Positions 21,727-25,608 of a DNA stretch of 25,608 bases are shown piece by piece. A program made the position numbers and the translations under genes. Numbering within the stretch: position 1 is the first letter of the stretch; every line of letters begins with the position of its first letter. A model generated the notes under the pieces. That model saw only the letters and a program-made list of their open reading frames with translations, searched no databases and was not told the DNA's origin. The DNA comes from CAZMXS01 sp964570325. GTDB taxonomy: Bacteria > Verrucomicrobiota > Kiritimatiellia > CAIQIC01 > CAZMXS01. The stretch is from the NCBI GenBank assembly GCA_964570325.1, contig CAZMXS010000065.1, positions 1 to 25,608 of the forward strand. Direction: 5' to 3'.

Positions 21727-22158
21727 ATGCGCATTCGATTCCTGGTTTTACTGGCGCTGGCCCTCGCCAGCCATGGCCAGGCGCCTGACCACGGCCCGCT
21801 CGCCACGCTTGAAAGCGCCAGCGTTCCGGAGCGCTATCCTGAAATCGCGGCCGACGACCTGGCACCCAACGAAATCCGTCTGCCGGCGGGAAACCGCGGC
21901 GATACGCAGACCCATGCCTATGCGCGGCTCCACCTGAAAAGTCCCGGGCGGGAGGGATCGGTCGGCGATCTCGTCATCCTCTACACGGATTCGTTTCAGG
22001 TTCGTCTGGACCCGGATTGCCGGGAAGCCACCGTCATCTTGCGCGCCCAGGACCGGCTGACGCCGGAGCAAGCGAACGTTTCCATCCACGCCACGCTGCA
22101 AAATCAAGGGTTCAGTCTGGCGTCGGATGGCGCGGGCGGACTAAAACTAGCGGGTTAA
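21727..22158 (+). CDS. Small secreted protein of unknown function
   Basis: 143-residue protein with a clear signal peptide (MRIRFLVLLALALASHGQA). The mature part is about 120 residues and has no motif I recognise; it contains a likely beta-rich stretch (YARLHLKSPGREGSVGDLVILYTDSFQVRLD) and the segment AQDRLTPEQANVSIHATLQNQG. GGAG lies eight bases before the ATG. It stops five bases before the glycogen-debranching-type gene, so the two are probably co-transcribed, but nothing in the sequence shows a shared function. No cysteine pair or lipobox was seen apart from one Cys at residue ~98. Confidence 0.7.
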   Translation: MRIRFLVLLALALASHGQAPDHGPLATLESASVPERYPEIAADDLAPNEIRLPAGNRGDTQTHAYARLHLKSPGREGSVGDLVILYTDSFQVRLDPDCREATVILRAQDRLTPEQANVSIHATLQNQGFSLASDGAGGLKLAG

Positions 22159-22163
22159 TAACC

Positions 22164-24446
22164 ATGAACACGGACCGCGACAAGCTGCTGGAGGAACTGG
22201 CCATCCGCGTAAGGCGGGGCCACGTGGCGCAATACTTTTACGGCGACAACCTCGACGGCTACTTCGAGGGGCATACGTTCCGTTATGCGCAGGGCGCGGG
22301 TTATTTCGTTCGCCGCCGCGCAATCTACCGCGACTTTCTGAGCTGGTGCGGTGAGCGGCTTAACGATCGCGAGGTCGCTGAGTCAGCCGCGATCTATCCG
22401 CACGCCGTCCGTCATAACCACGGCCCCTCATGGGGCGACGAGTTTATGTTGCTGCGCAAGCGGCGGGCCCTCGCCCTGCGCGTGTTCAGCCGCACGCCGC
22501 GCAGCCTGGCGGTCGCTCCGCTGCTGGACCTGCGCCGCGACGAGGTCTCGCTCTACTCCGTGGACGGCGCGGTGATCCTCCATTCCACGCGCGGAGGACC
22601 GTGCCTGGCATTCAGTTCCAGCCGCCCGTTCCGACACGATGGCACCGCGCCGCACGACCGGTTTTTCGCGCCGGTATTCCGCACGCTGCAGGATGAACAG
22701 GAGTTCGCGCTCTACGCCGCATTTGGCCGCGACCCGGCCGCCGCCGCCGCCCAGGCGCGCCGATTGCGCGAAGATGATGGCGTCCGACAACACATCGAGG
22801 GCATCTTCATTATCCTCACCCGCGGCAACTTCTGGACCAGCGACGCGGAATACAACCGCGCGTTGGCGTGGGCCAAGTTATCCAGCTACTTCATGGTCAC
22901 CGACGAGTTCGGCAAGGGCATCTGGGCCGGCCTGCCGTGGTTCAAGGATAACTGGGGCCGCGACACGTTCATCTCGCTGCCCGGCGCCCTGCTCGCCGGC
23001 GGCTTCTTCGAGGAGGCCAAAGAGATCATCCGCAACTTCGCCCGGCTCCAGAACAAGGATCCGCAATCGCCGGATTACGGCCGCATCCCCAACCGCGTCG
23101 CCGGGCCGCGCGACATCATCTATAACACAGCCGACGGCACGCCCTGGATGATCCGTGAGATCTACGATTACCTTTGTCACACCGGGGAGACCGGCTTCGC
23201 CGCCGAGATGTACCCGGTCGTCAAGGAAGCCATCGCGGGCGCGCTGCAGCACTGGGCCGATCCGCAAGGGTTCCTGACACACGACGACGCGGACACGTGG
23301 ATGGATGCGCGAATCGCGGGGCGCCTGCCGTGGTCGGCGCGCGGCAATCGCGCCAACGACGTCCAGGCCCTCTGGTTCGCCGCGCTTATGATTGGCGCGC
23401 GGCTGGCGGAACTGAACCGCGATTCGGCCGCCGCGAAAAAATGGCGGCTGGCGGCGGAGAAACTGAAAAAGAATTTTACGAAGCTATTCTGGGACAAGAA
23501 AAAGAAACGGATGGCCGATCGTATCCGGGCCGACGGTACGGCCGACCTGAAGGTTCGCCCCAACCAGCTCATGCTGCTGACTGTGCCGTACGACGAACGC
23601 TTGCTCGACGCGGAAATCGAGGCGGCTGTCCTGAAAAACGCCGTCGGCGAGCTGCTCTACCCGTACGGGATCGCCTCGCTCAGCCAGGCCGACCCCTATT
23701 TTCACCCGCATCACGACGGCGTTGAGCTGCACCACAAGGACGCCGCGTACCACAACGGCACCGTCTGGGGCTGGAACGCCGGCTTCACGGTCACGGCCCT
23801 GTGCCGGCACGGTCAAACCGAGCTGGCCTGGAAGCTGGCCCGGAATCTGGCCGACCAGATTTTGAATCTGGGGTGCCGCGGCGCAATGAGCGAACTGCTC
23901 GACGCGTTGCCCGATGCGAAAGGCAAGCTCAAGCCCTCGGGCACCTGGGCGCAGACCTGGAGCACCGCGGAGTTTGTCCGCAACGGCCACCGGGATTTCG
24001 GCGGCTTCGAGCCGCGCCTGTTGGACAACGAGATCCGCCTGGAGCCGCACATCCCCGCCGAGTGGACCAGCTTCAGCGCCACCCATCCCTTCGGCCGCGG
24101 CGCCATGCTCCAGGTTGCCTTCACGCGCCAGCACGGCAAGGAGGTCTTCGTCATCCGCTCGGACGGTCACGCCGCGCCCATCCGCCTGCGGTTGACGGTC
24201 GCGGCGTTCGGGCGGCTTTTCCGGATCGAGCGCGAACTGAAAGCGACGGACACCTTCACGGTGGTCATGGACGCCAAGGCGGCGATCACCGGCACCAACG
24301 GCCAATGGGATAAACCGTTCAAGGGTGAAAAACTGGCCGCCGTCAAACCGCTCAAGTTCGCGCAGCCCACTCTGAAATTCAAGCCGCGGGCCGTCAGGGA
24401 AAAAGACTTTCTGAAGAAGATCATCGAAGCCGGCCATTACCGGTAG
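22164..24446 (+). CDS. Amylo-alpha-1,6-glucosidase (glycogen debranching-type enzyme)
   Basis: 760-residue cytoplasmic enzyme of the glycogen debranching enzyme C-domain type, which frees glucose at alpha-1,6 branch points or acts on related glucans. The N-terminal half (about 1-220) resembles the N-terminal beta domain of such proteins. The catalytic (alpha/alpha)6 part starts near residue 230 and contains the diagnostic GLPWFKDNWGRDTFISLPG (from residue 256), YNTADGTPWMIREIYDYL, DADTWMDARI, NRANDVQALWFAALM and GTWAQTWSTAEFVRN. It ends with a small beta domain and a Lys-rich tail. The open frame reaches back to 22017 inside the previous gene, but the ATG at 22164, five bases after that stop, begins a typical N terminus. 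No other glycogen genes are in the window. Confidence 0.9.
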   Translation: MNTDRDKLLEELAIRVRRGHVAQYFYGDNLDGYFEGHTFRYAQGAGYFVRRRAIYRDFLSWCGERLNDREVAESAAIYPHAVRHNHGPSWGDEFMLLRKRRALALRVFSRTPRSLAVAPLLDLRRDEVSLYSVDGAVILHSTRGGPCLAFSSSRPFRHDGTAPHDRFFAPVFRTLQDEQEFALYAAFGRDPAAAAAQARRLREDDGVRQHIEGIFIILTRGNFWTSDAEYNRALAWAKLSSYFMVTDEFGKGIWAGLPWFKDNWGRDTFISLPGALLAGGFFEEAKEIIRNFARLQNKDPQSPDYGRIPNRVAGPRDIIYNTADGTPWMIREIYDYLCHTGETGFAAEMYPVVKEAIAGALQHWADPQGFLTHDDADTWMDARIAGRLPWSARGNRANDVQALWFAALMIGARLAELNRDSAAAKKWRLAAEKLKKNFTKLFWDKKKKRMADRIRADGTADLKVRPNQLMLLTVPYDERLLDAEIEAAVLKNAVGELLYPYGIASLSQADPYFHPHHDGVELHHKDAAYHNGTVWGWNAGFTVTALCRHGQTELAWKLARNLADQILNLGCRGAMSELLDALPDAKGKLKPSGTWAQTWSTAEFVRNGHRDFGGFEPRLLDNEIRLEPHIPAEWTSFSATHPFGRGAMLQVAFTRQHGKEVFVIRSDGHAAPIRLRLTVAAFGRLFRIERELKATDTFTVVMDAKAAITGTNGQWDKPFKGEKLAAVKPLKFAQPTLKFKPRAVREKDFLKKIIEAGHYR

Positions 24447-24889
24447 AGGCCGACGCCGGCCGCATCGGAGCGCCGCCAAGAAACCGACCGGTTCAAGGCT
24501 TGATTACCCAAGGAGCCCGAACGTCCCGCCCGGATAGCCAGCCTGATCCACCCAACTTACCCGCAACACAAAGACACCTGTCTCGAAGATAAGACCCGCA
24601 GTCGCAATGCCAACTGGGTGGGAAACCTGATCCGGTTACAAAACTGGGCGCTCCATTTCTTTGCAGAGCAAGGTGAAATGCATGAATTCCTCCCGGCCTT
24701 TGTGGAAGCCGTTGCGTCCAATTCCAGACTAGCGCTGCGTTTGGTTCGGAACGCAAAATGCGTCCACAAGGAAAGACCATGGAAGAGGATTAACGGAAGA
24801 GAATTAAAACTTGCAATAAGAGACCGGGAACACAAATCTGTCATCCATCGAAAGAATGGTTTTTCGACGCCAAGGAATACGGGGGGGGT
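24447..24889. other. 443-base stretch with no convincing gene
   Basis: This gap is visibly lower in GC than its surroundings. It holds a 14-base tandem repeat (24781-24794, 24795-24808) and a TGCGTT/AACGCA hairpin with a competing TGCGT (24736-24763). On the minus strand a 15-codon ORF (MHFTLLCKEMERPVL) follows a strong GGGAGGA site around 24680, but it leads to nothing. Frames crossing the region look like decayed or noncoding DNA. It ends with eight consecutive G at 24881-24888. Confidence 0.5.
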
Positions 24890-25396
24890 ATGGCAAGGAA
24901 TCTGTTGCGCATAATGGGCCGGGTAGACCTGCGGCTGTTGCTTCTTTTGGTTGTTATCCCGGCCACAATCGGGAGTTTTGCCTTTGCCATTTTGCGAATC
25001 GATGCCGTCCAAGACAGATCGCGAAATGTCCGTATCCTTTCCACCTGGCCGCAACTGGTTCGGCAGTATCTGGAGTTTCGTGCCCCCTGTTTCCCGCTTA
25101 TCGCCGCCGCCGCGCTTCCCGGCGGGCTGCAAGCCACGAACCGGATCGACTGGGCGAGTTTCCAGTCCGCGTCCGACTGGTACTGGCCCTTCGACGGCGG
25201 TGCTTTCCGCTGCACCGATGACAGCGAAATCGCCCGGCTAATACCGGGCCAGGCCAATCTGGTCATATACGAAGACATCGCCGCCCGGGAAATCGTCATC
25301 CTGCGCGCGCCCGCCAAGGCCGGGGATGCCTACGAGGAACTGGCGGCCCTGCGCGCGCCCCTAACGGCCCTGGGGCATAGGGGGCATGGGGCATAG
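24890..25396 (+). CDS. Hypothetical membrane-anchored protein, 3' end possibly altered by repeats
   Basis: 168-residue ORF with one hydrophobic segment (about residues 14-36, LRLLLLLVVIPATIGSFAFAIL) and a soluble C-terminal part containing DWASFQSASDWYWPFDGG and NLVIYEDIAAREIVIL. No family was recognised. Codon use is typical of a real gene. The start is uncertain: the ATG at 24890 follows a run of eight G, and a second ATG at 24914 (residue 9) lies closer to the membrane helix. The last residues, LGHRGHGA, are encoded by GGGGCAT repeats, so the original C terminus was probably lost or changed. The downstream neighbour is a REP-associated transposase. Confidence 0.5.
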   Translation: MARNLLRIMGRVDLRLLLLLVVIPATIGSFAFAILRIDAVQDRSRNVRILSTWPQLVRQYLEFRAPCFPLIAAAALPGGLQATNRIDWASFQSASDWYWPFDGGAFRCTDDSEIARLIPGQANLVIYEDIAAREIVILRAPAKAGDAYEELAALRAPLTALGHRGHGA

Positions 25397-25400
25397 GGGT
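25372..25400. repeat. GGGGCATA/G short tandem repeat
   Basis: Three imperfect copies of GGGGCAT(A/G) run together (25372-25379, 25381-25388, 25388-25395), then GGGG. They encode the end of the preceding ORF and abut the sequence in front of the transposase gene. Confidence 0.7.
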
Positions 25401-25463
25401 CACGTCTAGACATAATACATAATGGGGTTGACAGGACGGGTGGGATTAAATAGGTAAGGCAAT
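25396..25463 (+). repeat. Candidate REP-like end upstream of the transposase gene
   Basis: GGGGTCAC is followed by the palindrome GTCTAGAC (25404-25411) and the 7-base tandem ACATAAT ACATAAT (25410-25423), then TTGACA (25428-25433). REP-associated transposase genes are often preceded by G-rich tetranucleotides next to short palindromes that the enzyme recognises. Whether more copies exist cannot be told from one window. Confidence 0.4.
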
Positions 25464-25608
25464 ATGAGCAGGCCTTTGCGGCTGGATATAGAGGGTGGTT
25501 GGTACCATGTGACGGCCCGGGGACACAATCGGCGGGATATATTTGTGGACGTCGGGGACCGGCGACACTTTTTGGGGTTGGTGGAGGAAATGACGACCCG
25601 GCACCGGG
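25464..25608 (+). mobile_element. REP-associated (IS200-like, Y1) tyrosine transposase, N-terminal part, cut by window end
   Basis: The frame from ATG 25464 runs open to the window end, 48 codons. It starts MSRPLRLDIEGGWYHVTARG, then HNRRDIFVDVGDRRHF and LGLVEEMTTRH. The pattern WYHVTARGHNRRxIFxDxxDRxxFL is the N-terminal signature of RAYT proteins (TnpA_REP, Y1 HUH family), which act on single-stranded DNA at REP sequences and are usually single-copy, domesticated relatives of IS200/IS605 transposases. The HUH motif and catalytic tyrosine would lie beyond the window and cannot be checked. AAGG lies about five bases before the ATG. Intact gene or fragment is undecided. Confidence 0.85.

Noticed and set aside
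22017..22163. N-terminal extension of the debranching-type enzyme into the preceding gene
   Set aside because: The ATG at 22164 follows the previous stop by five bases and gives a natural N terminus; the extension is only the shifted frame of the small secreted protein gene.
24447..24889. tRNA or other structured RNA gene in the gap before the membrane-anchored ORF
   Set aside because: No cloverleaf, T-loop GTTCGA pattern or CCA end fits, and the small hairpins found are only 5-7 bp.
24557..25132. A 191-codon minus-strand frame across the low-GC gap
   Set aside because: It overlaps a more plausible plus-strand ORF, has no ribosome binding site or recognisable domain, and its composition is irregular (many Cys, Ser, Arg).

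Overview
The window is a high-GC bacterial chromosome segment (about 25.6 kb) carrying 17 confidently or probably coding genes plus a partial gene at the right end; the first gene may also begin upstream of the left edge. No rRNA, tRNA, CRISPR array or prophage was seen. The gene set (rpmH-rnpA-yidD-yidC-jag, LL-diaminopimelate aminotransferase, a TGS-fused nucleoside kinase, a DUF4380-like secreted protein, polytopic TPR glycosyltransferases ending in a 'LAWxLAT...AGQPY' module) suggests a member of the PVC group, perhaps Kiritimatiellota/Verrucomicrobiota. This placement is inferred from gene content only.

Region 1 (1-10355): a glycosyltransferase island. Three plus-strand genes (20-1969, 1971-3995, 4050-5621) meet two minus-strand tandem paralogues (9615-7840 and 7843-5597). 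All five look like polytopic GT-C type (PMT/ArnT/TMTC-like) membrane proteins, and four of them carry C-terminal tetratricopeptide repeats. A soluble family 2 glycosyltransferase of the dolichol-phosphate-mannose-synthase type (9678-10355) is divergent from the pair. A plausible joint role is making a polyprenyl-phosphate sugar in the cytoplasm and transferring it to an acceptor on the outer face of the membrane, with the TPR domains helping recognise or organise the acceptor. This is the most interesting system in the window.

Region 2 (10367-13692, minus strand): the classic rpmH-rnpA-yidD-yidC-jag operon, for ribosomal protein L34, the RNase P protein, and membrane protein insertion. It has a recognisable promoter in front of rpmH, a competing-stem arrangement over the yidD ribosome binding site, and a perfect 10-bp hairpin between yidC and jag. 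No dnaA or DnaA-box cluster was seen next to it.

Region 3 (13693-21485): a 401-bp gap, a TGS/PRK nucleoside kinase (+), a phosphoglycolate phosphatase-like HAD enzyme (-), a GH5 lipoprotein (-), a secreted DUF4380-like protein (+), and a dapL-ACT gene pair (-) that suggests lysine/peptidoglycan precursor synthesis with an amino-acid-binding partner.

Region 4 (21486-25608): a repeat-containing gap, a small secreted protein, a large glycogen-debranching-type amylo-alpha-1,6-glucosidase, a 443-bp lower-GC stretch with no convincing gene, a short membrane-anchored ORF that runs into GGGGCAT repeats, and the start of a REP-associated (IS200-like, Y1) tyrosine transposase cut by the window end.
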